Made by a program: the position numbers and the translations under genes. DNA of 64,000 bases from Acidimicrobiaceae bacterium (lineage in GTDB: Bacteria > Actinomycetota > Acidimicrobiia > Acidimicrobiales > Aldehydirespiratoraceae), in assembly GCA_016845585.1 (NCBI GenBank), contig JAERSO010000129.1, positions 124,001 through 188,000 on the forward strand. Reading direction: 5' to 3'. Shown piece by piece: positions 27,373-36,182 of this stretch. How positions within the stretch are numbered: position 1 is the first letter of the stretch; each line of letters begins with the position of its first letter. The notes under the pieces were generated by a model that was not told the origin of the DNA, ran no database searches, and saw nothing but the letters and a program-made list of their open reading frames with translations.

Positions 27373-28860
27373 GTCGCCCGCCGCGTCGTCACCCTCAGCG
27401 GGCTCGGGTTCCGGTTCGGGGATCGGCACCGGGACGTAGACTCCGTACGGACTCGACGGTTCCAGCGTGATGAGCGGGTCGGGCTCCTCGCCCTCCGCCG
27501 GCTCGGGGAACTCGGGCAGCCGGACCCAACGCATCTGGTCGTGTCGGCTCTTCACCGACGCAACGTACGCGGGGGAGTGGTTGTAGCCGAAGACGGCGGC
27601 CTTCCAGACGTCCCAACTCCGCTGGCTTCCGTAGTTACAGAGGTAGGAACCGGCGGCGAGGGCCGCATCATCGAGGTCCTGAGGGTCGGCGATGCCGTCC
27701 CCGTCACCATCGCGCTGCCATGTCCGCCACGTCTCGGGGATGAACTGCATGGGCCCGATCGCCCGATCGTGGACGGTGTCACCGTCGTATCGGCCCCCGT
27801 CGGTGTCCGCGATCGCGGCGACGGTGTCGCCGAAGTTGTCGGTGTTCACGCCGTCGAGGGCGAGGCCGACGATCGGCCGATCTGACGTGCCGTCGAGCTG
27901 GAGCTCCCGGCCGCCGTGGGTTCCGTGGCCCCCCTCGACGCCGCCGACAGCGGCGATGGTACGCCAGGAGACCCGGCACCGGGGTGCCACCTCCTGAAGG
28001 GTCAGTTCGGCGCTGACGTAGGCCTCGATGGCCCGTGGTGTGAGCCCGGACGCTCGGGGGACGGAGGCGAGGACGTAGGCCTCGGCGGCATCGGGGAGCA
28101 GGGCGCGGGCGGCCCGGTCGAGGTCGTTCTTGGTGCGAGCGAGTGCGGTGGCCTCGTCACCGAGCACGCTGTGGCGACGATCGAGGTCTTCGCGTCTCGT
28201 CGTTGCGGTCGCCAGCGCGGCCTCGGCGGCGATGAGCTCCTCGGTGGCGATGTTGTGCCGCTCCCAGATCTCCTCGAGGGTGTGGCCACGCAGCCGTTCG
28301 TCTCGCTGCACGCCGATCAGCGCGGTGTTGTCGGCCCCGAGGAGGATGTCGTCGGATTCTCCGGTCCCGGCGAAGACGTCGACGGCGATCGACTCGAGCA
28401 GCGCTCGCATGCCCCGAAGGTGGGAGTCCGCGTGATTGCGTTCGATCAGGCGCTGGCGTTCGGCATCAGCGGCGGCGTCGCGAGCGCGAGCCGTGTCGCG
28501 GAGTTCGGCGACGACATCAGCGTGGAGGTCGGTGGTGCTCTCGATCGAGATCACCAGGTTCAGCAGATCGATGACGATGGAGGCCTCGTCGTCGTCATAC
28601 GCGACGCCCATGCCTCGGGCGATGGGTCCGAGCTGGACCGTGGCCCGCCACGCCGCGTCGAGGCCGACGGTGCCGAGCGCCGCTTCGAAGTCCTGACCGT
28701 TCGAGGCGATCGTCAGCGGATCTGGAGGTTCGTTCTCGCCGTCGGCGGTGTCGTCCGCGGTGGCGGCGCTCACGAGAGCCCCGGCGGCGAGCGCGAGGAG
28801 GACGAGCATCATCAACGTCGACATCCGTCGCGTTGCTCGAATCCCGAATCGACCACTCAC
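27364..28860 (-). CDS. secreted lytic transglycosylase with coiled-coil N-terminal region
   Basis: 498 residues: signal peptide or anchor (MSTLMMLVLLALAAGALVSA), an Ala/Arg/Asp-rich predicted coiled-coil region (about 90-280), then an SLT-type domain. Its catalytic Glu lies in IAAVGGVEGGHGTHGG, and family motifs AIGPMQFIPETW and AAGSYLCNYG are clear. A C-terminal Pro/Glu tail follows. It would cleave peptidoglycan glycan strands outside the membrane. The long coil resembles the RipA/NlpC-type regulator segments of actinobacterial wall hydrolases. Confidence 0.87.
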   Translation of the reverse strand: MSGRFGIRATRRMSTLMMLVLLALAAGALVSAATADDTADGENEPPDPLTIASNGQDFEAALGTVGLDAAWRATVQLGPIARGMGVAYDDDEASIVIDLLNLVISIESTTDLHADVVAELRDTARARDAAADAERQRLIERNHADSHLRGMRALLESIAVDVFAGTGESDDILLGADNTALIGVQRDERLRGHTLEEIWERHNIATEELIAAEAALATATTRREDLDRRHSVLGDEATALARTKNDLDRAARALLPDAAEAYVLASVPRASGLTPRAIEAYVSAELTLQEVAPRCRVSWRTIAAVGGVEGGHGTHGGRELQLDGTSDRPIVGLALDGVNTDNFGDTVAAIADTDGGRYDGDTVHDRAIGPMQFIPETWRTWQRDGDGDGIADPQDLDDAALAAGSYLCNYGSQRSWDVWKAAVFGYNHSPAYVASVKSRHDQMRWVRLPEFPEPAEGEEPDPLITLEPSSPYGVYVPVPIPEPEPEPAEGDDAAGDSG

Positions 28861-28919
28861 CGTGGTGCCTCCATCGGCACGGATCGGCTCGCCGAAAGGA
28901 AAGTGAGTACGGTTGTGTC

Positions 28920-29252
28920 ATGAGCCAGCAGGTCCCACTCGGCGAACTCGAGTCCGCGTCGGCGGACTACGGAGACACGGCGTACGCAGTGGTCAACAGC
29001 ACCAAAGGCGCGCCGAGAGTGACGCACGTGCGGGTCCGGTTCGTCGATGACACCGTCGAGATCCTCCTGGGGCGTGGCGCGGCCTGCGCCGCACGGGAGA
29101 ATCCGTCGATGTCGCTGGTCTGGCCGGCCACCGCCGATCAGTCCATGAGCCTCATCGTGGACGGGCAGGCCGAGGTGCTGGAAGAGCCTGCACCCCAGAC
29201 GGCGGTCCGCATGCGTCTGACCGGCGCGGTTCGGCACCGACCTGCTCCCTGA
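28920..29252 (+). CDS. pyridoxamine-5'-phosphate-oxidase-fold protein
   Basis: 110-residue split-barrel flavin-binding protein. The pattern TKGAPRVTHVRVRFVDDTVEILLG followed by ENPSMSLVWPA is typical of short FMN or F420-binding PNPOx-like proteins. ATG 28920 is chosen; upstream codons are shadow-like. The end (GAVRHRPAP) is abrupt compared with relatives, which often carry a further Asp/Cys-containing tail, so a late frameshift is possible. Divergent from the transglycosylase gene. Confidence 0.7.
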   Translation: MSQQVPLGELESASADYGDTAYAVVNSTKGAPRVTHVRVRFVDDTVEILLGRGAACAARENPSMSLVWPATADQSMSLIVDGQAEVLEEPAPQTAVRMRLTGAVRHRPAP

Positions 29253-29314
29253 GTTCCACCTGTACGACCCGGACACTTCCCGGTTGTCGGCGGATTCGAT
29301 GTAGGCCTAAAGGC

Positions 29315-29674
29315 CTATTCGGTGGGGTAGGTGACGACTGGGGCCGGCGGCACGGTCGGGTAGCCCTCGTCGTCAGGATCGCGGGGTTCGGGCAGTCCGT
29401 TGGACAATGTCGTGCTCGGTCCGTCGGACGTCGTTGCATCGACGGCGGTCGTTGTGGTCGACGTGTCGGTGTCGGCGGTGCCATCGTCTGCTGCCGGCGG
29501 CTCGGTCGTGGTCGACGACGCGGATTCGACGCTCGACGTCGGCGGGCTCGACGACGAGGACGCATCCGGATCGGATTCTTCGTCGCCGCTTCCCCCGCAG
29601 CCGGTGACGAGGAGCGCTGCGACGAGGCCGCCCACGATCAGGCGGGTCGTGCGGGTGAGGGGAGAGGACCACAT
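29315..29674 (-). CDS. small Ser/Thr-rich lipoprotein
   Basis: 119 residues with a signal peptide and lipobox LLVTGC (Cys about 26), followed by a low-complexity Ser/Thr/Asp/Pro tail and no folded domain. Likely a surface lipoprotein or wall spacer. ATG 29674 is the natural start; the frame continues upstream only as shadow of the VOC gene. A short palindrome (TAGGCCT/AGGCCTA, 29302-29317) overlaps its stop. Confidence 0.7.
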   Translation of the reverse strand: MWSSPLTRTTRLIVGGLVAALLVTGCGGSGDEESDPDASSSSSPPTSSVESASSTTTEPPAADDGTADTDTSTTTTAVDATTSDGPSTTLSNGLPEPRDPDDEGYPTVPPAPVVTYPTE

Positions 29675-29687
29675 GGCGGTCCTGATC

Positions 29688-30329
29688 CTATCCAGCAGAG
29701 TGGGGCGACATGAGCGCGACCGGGATAGAGATGCCGAGTTCCTTGGTCCGTAGGGTGGCGATTCGGCGGCCGGGTTGCACCGCCGCTCTCGGGTCCGAGA
29801 GGCGGTCGTCGAGCGCTGTCTTGGCCGCATCGAGATCGTCGCAGGCGAGGGCCAGACCCCAGAGTTGCGCGGGCCCATCGCCGTTGGCCGTCGCCGGCCC
29901 AGCGAGCTCGAGGATGACATCGCCGAGCCAGTAGAACGCCTGCCGCTTGGCGTCGGCGCCTTCGCCGAAGTGTCGTTCTCGGCGGAGATCGACATCGGCC
30001 GCCTCGAGCGCGGTGATCGTACGGTCGACGTCGGTCGAGAGAGCGACGACATGGTCGATTGCGATGACCCGGTTGGCGTGGCCGGCGCTCGCGGGACGGG
30101 CCCTATCGGCATCCCCGGTCTTCGCGGGGGCGAAGGGCATGCCGTCGATCGGGGCGGCGACATCGTCGGCGGTCACTCGAGTGATTCCGCGCTCGATGCC
30201 GCCGATCAGTTCCAGTCGGGTCGTGCCGATGGTGACGGCGCCGTTCACGACGGCGAATCCGGCCGCTTCCCATGCCTCCGGCTCGTCACCGATCTCGATC
30301 ACTCGCAGCTGGTGCGGGCGTTGCTCCAT
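29688..30329 (-). CDS. VOC/glyoxalase-like protein
   Basis: 213 residues with two beta-alpha-beta-beta-beta-like modules. The segment VIAIDHVVALSTDVDRTITALEAADVDLRRER is typical of the vicinal-oxygen-chelate fold, with a His at the metal position. The C-terminal part (AQLWGLALACDDLDAAKTAL) is the second module. Substrate unknown. Divergent from the thioesterase gene, 37 bp apart. Confidence 0.75.
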   Translation of the reverse strand: MEQRPHQLRVIEIGDEPEAWEAAGFAVVNGAVTIGTTRLELIGGIERGITRVTADDVAAPIDGMPFAPAKTGDADRARPASAGHANRVIAIDHVVALSTDVDRTITALEAADVDLRRERHFGEGADAKRQAFYWLGDVILELAGPATANGDGPAQLWGLALACDDLDAAKTALDDRLSDPRAAVQPGRRIATLRTKELGISIPVALMSPHSAG

Positions 30330-30366
30330 ACCTGCATCCTCGCGCGCGGTGGCTATCTTCGGTCAG

Positions 30367-31158
30367 GTGAGCGACTCGATCTCCTACGCCGACCTCTTCG
30401 ACATGGCCGAGCACGGACCCGACGTGTGGGTGGGGCGAAGCGCCGTCTACCCGTGGGGTCGCGTCTACGGCGGCCAGGTGGCGGCACAGGGGTTGTGGGC
30501 CGCGGCCCAGACCGTGCGCGAGGACGTGGTGCCGCACTCCCTCCACGCGTACTTCATCCGCGGCGGAAACCCCGACGAGCCCATTCGCTACGAGGTCGAC
30601 CGCATTCGTGACGGCCGATCGTTCGAGACCCGGCGCGTCGTCGCTCGACAGTCGAACGGAGCGATCCTGAACCTCTCGGCCTCGTTTCACATCATCGAAG
30701 ACGAGGCAGACGTCACTGCCATCACGATGCCCGACGTTCCGGGGCCGGACGAGGGAGAGGACGACTCGTGGATGTCGTGCTTCGAGCGTCGCTCGGTCAG
30801 CGGCGGCCACTCGGCCGACGCATGGATGCGGATGACCGATCCCATCGGTGACGATCCGTTGTCGGCGGCCATTGCCCATACGTTCCTCAGCGACGACATG
30901 GCAACCGAGGCCGTGCATCTCGAACACCCGCTCGGTGGATCGGGCCCCGATGCGGAGACACGGCAGTACCAGGGGGCCAGCCTCGACCACTCGATCTGGT
31001 TCCATCGCGACGCTCCCGCCACCGAGTGGATCCTGCATGACGTGCGATCGAGTGGTGTCGCCGGTGCTCGCGGCCTCGCCTTCGGCGAACTCTGGACCGC
31101 CGGCGGGGTTCACGTCGCCACGATCGCGCAAGAGGTCCTCGTCCGCGAGGCTCGCTAG
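30367..31158 (+). CDS. tesB: acyl-CoA thioesterase II
   Basis: 263-residue double-hotdog thioesterase. N-terminal YGGQVAAQGLWAA and HSLHAYFIRGG, and C-terminal ASLDHSIWFH and LHDVRSSGVAGARGLAFGELW, are hallmark TesB segments. GTG 30367 begins the conserved domain; the longer open frame upstream is shadow of the VOC gene. It hydrolyses medium or long acyl-CoA in the cytosol. Confidence 0.92.
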   Translation: MSDSISYADLFDMAEHGPDVWVGRSAVYPWGRVYGGQVAAQGLWAAAQTVREDVVPHSLHAYFIRGGNPDEPIRYEVDRIRDGRSFETRRVVARQSNGAILNLSASFHIIEDEADVTAITMPDVPGPDEGEDDSWMSCFERRSVSGGHSADAWMRMTDPIGDDPLSAAIAHTFLSDDMATEAVHLEHPLGGSGPDAETRQYQGASLDHSIWFHRDAPATEWILHDVRSSGVAGARGLAFGELWTAGGVHVATIAQEVLVREAR

Positions 31159-31169
31159 GGTCAGCGGCG

Positions 31170-31682
31170 ATGACGTTCACGCTCCGCCGTCCCGCTGCTC
31201 GTTGTGTGCTCCTCGACCGGGAGGATCGCATCTTCCTGATCTCGGCGGAGGATCCCATCGATCCGTACAAGCCCGACTGGTGGGAGATCCCGGGTGGCGG
31301 GATGGGCTGGAACGAGGACTCGGGTCACGCCGCACTGCGCGAGTTGCACGAGGAGACCGGCATCCCCAACGTCGAGATGGGTCCGTGCGTGTGGGTCCAA
31401 CAGACCGAATACACGTTTGCGGGCTACCACTTCGAGTCCGATGACCGTATTCACATCGCGTGGTGCGACGGCGGCGTGTACGACCCGCAAGGACTTGAGG
31501 CACTGGAGGCCGCGGCTTTCAAGGGCGCAAGATGGTGGACCCTCGACGAGCTTCTGGCGTCGGAGGAACCGACGGTGCCGGTGCGGCTACGAGAGTTCCT
31601 GCCCGACCTTCTCGCCGGCAAGATCCCGGAGGAGCCGATCGACATCACGCCCAGCCGCGAAGAGGGCGGTCGGTTCAGCTGA
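31170..31682 (+). CDS. NUDIX hydrolase
   Basis: 170 residues with a perfect Nudix box, G-x5-E-x7-R-E-L-H-E-E-T-G-I (starting at GGMGWNE, ending ETGI), which binds Mg and hydrolyses nucleoside diphosphate-linked substrates. Substrate cannot be told. It follows tesB by 11 bases and converges on the TetR gene with an 8-bp overlap. Confidence 0.9.
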   Translation: MTFTLRRPAARCVLLDREDRIFLISAEDPIDPYKPDWWEIPGGGMGWNEDSGHAALRELHEETGIPNVEMGPCVWVQQTEYTFAGYHFESDDRIHIAWCDGGVYDPQGLEALEAAAFKGARWWTLDELLASEEPTVPVRLREFLPDLLAGKIPEEPIDITPSREEGGRFS

Positions 31683-32265
31683 CCTCGGGATGGCCACGCA
31701 GGCCGCTCCACAACAGGTCGGCCACGCGGTTCGAAACCGTGCTGCAATCGTGGGCGTCGATGTCGAGCAGCACGTAGCGCGCCGCCGACTCGGCCATTCC
31801 GACGATGCCGTTCGCCAGAAGCCTGCGGTCGTCGGCGGTCATGTCCTCGATCGCGATCAACCCGGCGATGTGATCGGCGAACTCGCCCTCCACCTGCGCC
31901 ACCAGGCTGGCGAAGTCCGACTCGGAACGGAGCCCCTCACCGAAGAGGAGCTGGAACTCCTGGGGGTTCTCGAACACGAATCGGAAGTACGTGGCGATAC
32001 CGGCGTGCACCATTTCGCGCGGCGTGCCGGTGTGCGACGTCGCATGAGCGACCATCGATCCGAGGCGATCGGCCACGTCTCGCAGCAGCTCCAGGAACAG
32101 CCCGTGTTTGTTGGAGAAGTGCTGGTACAGAACCGGCTTGGTCACTCCCGCGCGCCGGGCGACCAGGTCCATCGTCGTGTTGGCGTATCCGTCCGCGGAG
32201 AACGTCTCGAGCGCCACCTGCAGGAGCTGTGCTCGACGTTGCGCGGCCGGCAGCCGGGCATTCAT
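31675..32265 (-). CDS. TetR-family transcriptional regulator
   Basis: 196 residues. The HTH is ALETFSADGYANTTMDLVARRAGVTKPVLYQHF, typical TetR, with a C-terminal ligand domain. It is the downstream partner of a small membrane-protein gene (ATGA overlap). Target and ligand unknown; the small membrane protein and the glycosyltransferase upstream are candidates. Confidence 0.9.
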   Translation of the reverse strand: MNARLPAAQRRAQLLQVALETFSADGYANTTMDLVARRAGVTKPVLYQHFSNKHGLFLELLRDVADRLGSMVAHATSHTGTPREMVHAGIATYFRFVFENPQEFQLLFGEGLRSESDFASLVAQVEGEFADHIAGLIAIEDMTADDRRLLANGIVGMAESAARYVLLDIDAHDCSTVSNRVADLLWSGLRGHPEVS

Positions 32266-32540
32266 GATCCGATGTCGCGGCCGTGCTCGAGATCGTCGCG
32301 CACTGCTGCCTTCACCGCGTAGCCCGCAACGATTGCGGGCGCGAGCACGATCGACCCGGCGATGATGCAGGCGATGATCAGGGTGGAAACGGTCGAGGAG
32401 AAGCTCGTGAACAAGCCGATGAAGAACGCGAGGATCGCGCTGCCGTAGAGGCCGTATCCGACTCGCTGACCGAGGTCGGCAAGGCGAGAGGCCTGGGCGC
32501 GGCGCTGCAGGATCGGGTCGATCGCAGGGTCATCGGTCAT
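32262..32540 (-). CDS. small two-helix membrane protein
   Basis: 92 residues from ATG 32540, which has GAGGG five bases upstream. Two strongly hydrophobic segments (GLYGSAILAFFIGLFTSF and LIIACIIAGSIVLAPAIVAGYAV) are joined by a short polar turn. No known family. Its stop overlaps the TetR start, so the two are co-translated. Likely an inner-membrane protein of unknown role. Confidence 0.7.
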   Translation of the reverse strand: MTDDPAIDPILQRRAQASRLADLGQRVGYGLYGSAILAFFIGLFTSFSSTVSTLIIACIIAGSIVLAPAIVAGYAVKAAVRDDLEHGRDIGS

Positions 32541-32547
32541 GGGACCC

Positions 32548-33579
32548 TCACGGTAGCCATCCCGCGTCATCGAGCAGCATCGAAATCTCACGCGTCATCA
32601 TCTCGAGCGAGAAGTTCTCGACGGCGACCGACCGGTTGTGCTCGAGCAGCGACCGGTCAGGCGCAGCGAGGAAGCGGCCGAGCGGCTCGGGGTCATCGGT
32701 GGGGAACCAGCGCATGCCGAGCTCGACCAGCTCCGCGGCTACGGGGTAGTCGGCCACTGCGGCAGGCACCCGGTGGATGGCCGCCTCGATGGGGGGATTG
32801 CCGAACCCCTCCCACAGTGACGGGAAGACGACGGCATCAGCGGCGCGATAGAGGTCGACGACAGGCTCGCCCGCGGTTCCGCGAACGACCCGGCATCGAG
32901 CGTCGGCGAGCAGTCGGGCGAGCTCGGCATCGTACCCGTCCTCGGCCGGACCCCAGAGCCAGTAGGTCGCGTCGAGGCGTTCGGCGAGTCGGATGGCACT
33001 CGCCACGTCCTTGCGTTCGATCGCCCGCACAGGATGTGCGAAGAGTCGAGTGCTGCTCGAGACACCGAGTCGAGCCCGCACCCCATCGCGGTCGCCCTCG
33101 CCGGTGGTGACCGGAAATCCGTTGTAGATGCAGGTGGCATCGATGCCCCGGTCCACGAACTCTCGCTGGGTGAGGCGGTTGATCGTGACGTGGCGCCAGC
33201 CGGGTCGATCGATCGGCAGTTCGGTGATGTGATGGAATCGCTCACGCTGCCATGGCGGGTCGTGGTGGTGCATGATCGCCGGCCGGCCCGTCAGCGTCTG
33301 TGCCACTCGCTTGGCGGCGTCGATGTTGAGGGGTATCGAGCAGAGGTTCTCGACGACCACGAGGTCGGCCCCGGCCAGGGCGTCCTCGAGCTCATCGGAG
33401 TGAGGTGGGTGTTCGGCGGCGATGGCCAGACCGGGTACGGTCCGATCGACGGGTCCCTCGCCGGCCACGGTGAGCGTCTCGAACCCGAGATCCGACATGG
33501 CCTGTTGCCAATGGCGAGTCACGACGGACACACCATCGGCCATCCCCAACCGGAACGAGACGAAGGCACACACGGGCAT
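32548..33579 (-). CDS. family 4 glycosyltransferase
   Basis: About 343 residues with GT-B folds. The N-terminal FVSFRLGMADGVSVVTRHW is an acceptor-binding pattern, the C-terminal VFPSLWEGFGNPPIEAAIHR contains the E-x7-E nucleotide-sugar motif of GT4 and RSVAVENFSLEMM ends the domain. ATG 33579 keeps the conserved beta-strand; no ribosome site is seen. It diverges from a glycoside hydrolase gene with almost no space between, suggesting one sugar pathway. Confidence 0.85.
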   Translation of the reverse strand: MPVCAFVSFRLGMADGVSVVTRHWQQAMSDLGFETLTVAGEGPVDRTVPGLAIAAEHPPHSDELEDALAGADLVVVENLCSIPLNIDAAKRVAQTLTGRPAIMHHHDPPWQRERFHHITELPIDRPGWRHVTINRLTQREFVDRGIDATCIYNGFPVTTGEGDRDGVRARLGVSSSTRLFAHPVRAIERKDVASAIRLAERLDATYWLWGPAEDGYDAELARLLADARCRVVRGTAGEPVVDLYRAADAVVFPSLWEGFGNPPIEAAIHRVPAAVADYPVAAELVELGMRWFPTDDPEPLGRFLAAPDRSLLEHNRSVAVENFSLEMMTREISMLLDDAGWLP

Positions 33580-33589
33580 GCAGGACACG

Positions 33590-34765
33590 ATGCCGGAAGA
33601 CGGCGCCGACACCACCATCGTCGAGCGGCGAGCCGCGGTTCGGCGTGCCCTGGATGATGCGTGGGTCGATCACGGCTACACGGCGCCCAACACGAACGTC
33701 TACCCCTGGCTCTGGCTGTGGGACAGCTGTTTTCACGCGTTGATCTGGGCGGAACTGGGGGAACACGACCGAGCCGTGGCGGAGCTCTCGGCGGCGCTTG
33801 CCCCGCAGGATGCCAGCGGCTTCGTGCCCCACATGGGCTACCAGCTGGATCCCGAGCGCTCCGTCGAACTGTGGGGTCGGCGTGGGGCCTCGTCGATCAC
33901 GCAGCCGCCGATGTACGGGCACGCCGTGGCGGAGTTGCTGCGTAGGGGCGTGGTGGTGCCCGAGGCGGTCATCGACCAGGCCCGACTCGGCCTCGAGTTC
34001 CTATTGCAGCGCCGCACCCGTGACGAGTGCGGGTTGTTGCGTGTGGTTCACCCCTGGGAGACCGGCTGCGACGATAGCCCGCGATGGGACGACTTCTGCC
34101 CGGGCGGATCGTTCGAGATCGAGCGTTGGCGACGGTTCAAGGTCGATGTGCTCGCCGGTGTCGAGCGGGGGCCGGGTGGCGAACCGTTGGACAATCCCGG
34201 CTTCCGCGCCGCGCCGGTCTCGTTCAGTGCGTTGACCGCGTGGAACGCCATCGAGTTCGTCGGAGCCACGGGCGACACGTCGCTCCTCGAACGAGCGGTG
34301 GAGTTGGCGGACGCAGTGGATGCGCGGTTCGAGCCGGCGCTCGACACGTGGATCGACGGAGGGGCTGCAGCCGCGGGATCAGGGCGGACGCGGACGAGCG
34401 ATGCGTTGCTCGGACTCCTCGTGACCGGCAACGGCCACCACCGAGCCGCGGCCACGGCTGCATTGCTCGACCCCTCGGCATTCGGCGGAGCCTTCGGGCC
34501 CCGCGGTGTGCACGCCCAGGAGTCGACATTCGATCCGGACACATACTGGCGAGGACCCGTTTGGCCTCAACTCGCCTACCTGCTGGGGCGTGCCCTCGAT
34601 GGTGCGGACGCGACAGCACTGGCCCGACGCACGGTGGAAGGGGCATGGGCCTCGGGCTTGGCCGAGTACTGGAATGGCGACACCGGTGCGCCCGGCGGCG
34701 CGGTGCCTCAGTCCTGGACGGGGCTGGCGCTCTTGCTCGAACCAGCGAGCACCGGCTCGCGCTGA
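33590..34765 (+). CDS. MGH1-like (GH63-type) glycoside hydrolase
   Basis: 391-residue (alpha/alpha)6-barrel hydrolase. The region PWLWLWDSCFHAL carries a catalytic-type Asp, and HPWETGCDDSPRWD and TYWRGPVWPQLAYLL are signature segments of glucosyl- or mannosyl-glycerate hydrolases and related GH63 members. ATG 33590 has AGGA five bases upstream. Activity on a compatible solute such as glucosylglycerate is plausible; trehalase or glucosidase activity is the alternative. Its 3' end overlaps the convergent DUF5317 gene by 58 bp. Confidence 0.8.
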   Translation: MPEDGADTTIVERRAAVRRALDDAWVDHGYTAPNTNVYPWLWLWDSCFHALIWAELGEHDRAVAELSAALAPQDASGFVPHMGYQLDPERSVELWGRRGASSITQPPMYGHAVAELLRRGVVVPEAVIDQARLGLEFLLQRRTRDECGLLRVVHPWETGCDDSPRWDDFCPGGSFEIERWRRFKVDVLAGVERGPGGEPLDNPGFRAAPVSFSALTAWNAIEFVGATGDTSLLERAVELADAVDARFEPALDTWIDGGAAAAGSGRTRTSDALLGLLVTGNGHHRAAATAALLDPSAFGGAFGPRGVHAQESTFDPDTYWRGPVWPQLAYLLGRALDGADATALARRTVEGAWASGLAEYWNGDTGAPGGAVPQSWTGLALLLEPASTGSR

Positions 34766-35445
34766 GCGGAGTGTGGGTCGGGAGAATCGTCGAGTGAGCG
34801 GAGATCGTGGACGACCTCCACCATCGTGTCATTGCCCACGTCGAACTCGCGCCAGCCGAACGCCTCCAGCGAGGGGATCGCACTCGGGGGAACCCGTCGG
34901 GTGCGCCGGCGCAACATCAGATTGCTGATGACGCTCACGAGGCCGGACAAGATGATCAGATCGCCGAACGACATGACCTGGTCGAACACCGCCACCGGGA
35001 CCACATCCCCCAGCCAGGGCAGGTATGTGGCGTCGGTGGTCAACTCACGTGCGCCTTCGAGAAGTACCCGATCGACGTCGGCGGGGCTCACCAGGCCGGC
35101 GTCGACGAGCGCTTCGGTCCGCACAGGGGTTGCGCCGTTCAGCGCGACCGGGAGCAGATTGGTGGCGACGCCGATGGCGATCACCATCATTCCGGTGACC
35201 TGGAAGTTCCGCAGCGAGAACACCAGACCGGCTCCGAGACCCACCAGGGCGACGGTTCCGGGCTCGGGGACGTCGACGAGGTCGACGGCGATCCCGCAGC
35301 CGACCGCGATGGCGAAGAGCCAGCTGAGTCGGAGTCGTGTGCCGGCGATGGCGACAACGCGGCCGCGACGGAAACGGCCGACGATGAAGCCGAGGATGAC
35401 GGCAATGCCGATCGGGGCAAACGGGGCGAGGGGCGCGAAGGCCAC
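34708..35445 (-). CDS. DUF5317 membrane protein
   Basis: 245 residues with four to five transmembrane helices and the segment MVIAIGVATNLLPVALNGATPV. The hallmark PVRTEALVDAG / LPWLGDVVPV pair matches my memory of DUF5317. GTG 35445 has GGAGG nine bases upstream; the longer frame to 35649 is Arg/Thr-rich shadow. Function unknown. The end overlaps the glycoside hydrolase gene convergently. Confidence 0.7.
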   Translation of the reverse strand: MAFAPLAPFAPIGIAVILGFIVGRFRRGRVVAIAGTRLRLSWLFAIAVGCGIAVDLVDVPEPGTVALVGLGAGLVFSLRNFQVTGMMVIAIGVATNLLPVALNGATPVRTEALVDAGLVSPADVDRVLLEGARELTTDATYLPWLGDVVPVAVFDQVMSFGDLIILSGLVSVISNLMLRRRTRRVPPSAIPSLEAFGWREFDVGNDTMVEVVHDLRSLDDSPDPHSAQREPVLAGSSKSASPVQD

Positions 35446-35491
35446 GAGAGGAATCCTCCCAGGTCGTGCCCGCCGACCGGAGGGGACTATA

Positions 35492-36151
35492 TCAGAGACC
35501 CGAGCGTCGAGCGGTACCCACGAGCGGTTCACCGTCGAGTCGCCGCACGACACAATGGATCCCGCGGTACCGGTTCGCGTCGTCTTCGAAGTCCTCCTGG
35601 TTCGGGGTGAGGATGCTGATCTCCAATGAGCTGGTCTCGTAGACGGCATCGACCCAGGGTTCGAAGAAGCGGTAGCAGGATTGGAGGGCGAAGTCCTCCA
35701 TCACATCGTCGCCGGGGTAGATCGACGGGTGTTCGGCGGGGTAGTCGAGTCGGCCGAAGACCTGGAACCGGTGGGGCTCGTCGCAGGGGAGCCGGGTGGT
35801 GGTGACCCTGGTGCGGCCGGACACCAGTTCCTCGATCCGGTCGAAGCAGTCGTCGGTGCGCAGGTTGTAGTGGATGATCACATCGCCTGGGCCCGGCGGC
35901 ACGTAGGGCTCGTCGAGTGACGGCGTGTCAGCGTCGATCGGTGGAAGGTCCACGGGTATCGACTCGACCGGCACGGGTGGTGGAGAGGTGGTGGTCGTGG
36001 GGCGAGCCGCGGCGGCCGACAGGGCGGTATCGGCGGCGGCGGCCGGATCCGTCGGCGGTTCGACCGTCTCGTCGCCGGCACACGCCGACACCACCAGGAC
36101 GACCAGCGCGAAGGTCAGGCGTGGTCGCAGGAGGCGGAGCGGGCCGGGCAC
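35492..36151 (-). CDS. Septum_form-domain lipoprotein
   Basis: 219 residues with a lipobox (VVSAC), a Thr/Pro-rich linker and a C-terminal domain with four Cys (DDCFDRIEE, RLPCDEPH, ALQSCYRFF, GIHCVVRR), the disulfide pattern of Septum_form proteins. Anchored outside the membrane. It lies between DUF5317 and the sortase gene, all on one strand, forming an envelope-protein group. Confidence 0.8.
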   Translation of the reverse strand: MPGPLRLLRPRLTFALVVLVVSACAGDETVEPPTDPAAAADTALSAAAARPTTTTSPPPVPVESIPVDLPPIDADTPSLDEPYVPPGPGDVIIHYNLRTDDCFDRIEELVSGRTRVTTTRLPCDEPHRFQVFGRLDYPAEHPSIYPGDDVMEDFALQSCYRFFEPWVDAVYETSSLEISILTPNQEDFEDDANRYRGIHCVVRRLDGEPLVGTARRSGL

Positions 36152-36182
36152 GGCGCCCAGCGTAGATGGGTGACGGGCCCAC

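Noticed and set aside
33422-33589. N-terminal extension of the glycoside hydrolase
   Set aside because: These codons lie over the conserved start of the glycosyltransferase on the other strand and have shadow composition; ATG 33590 has a ribosome site.
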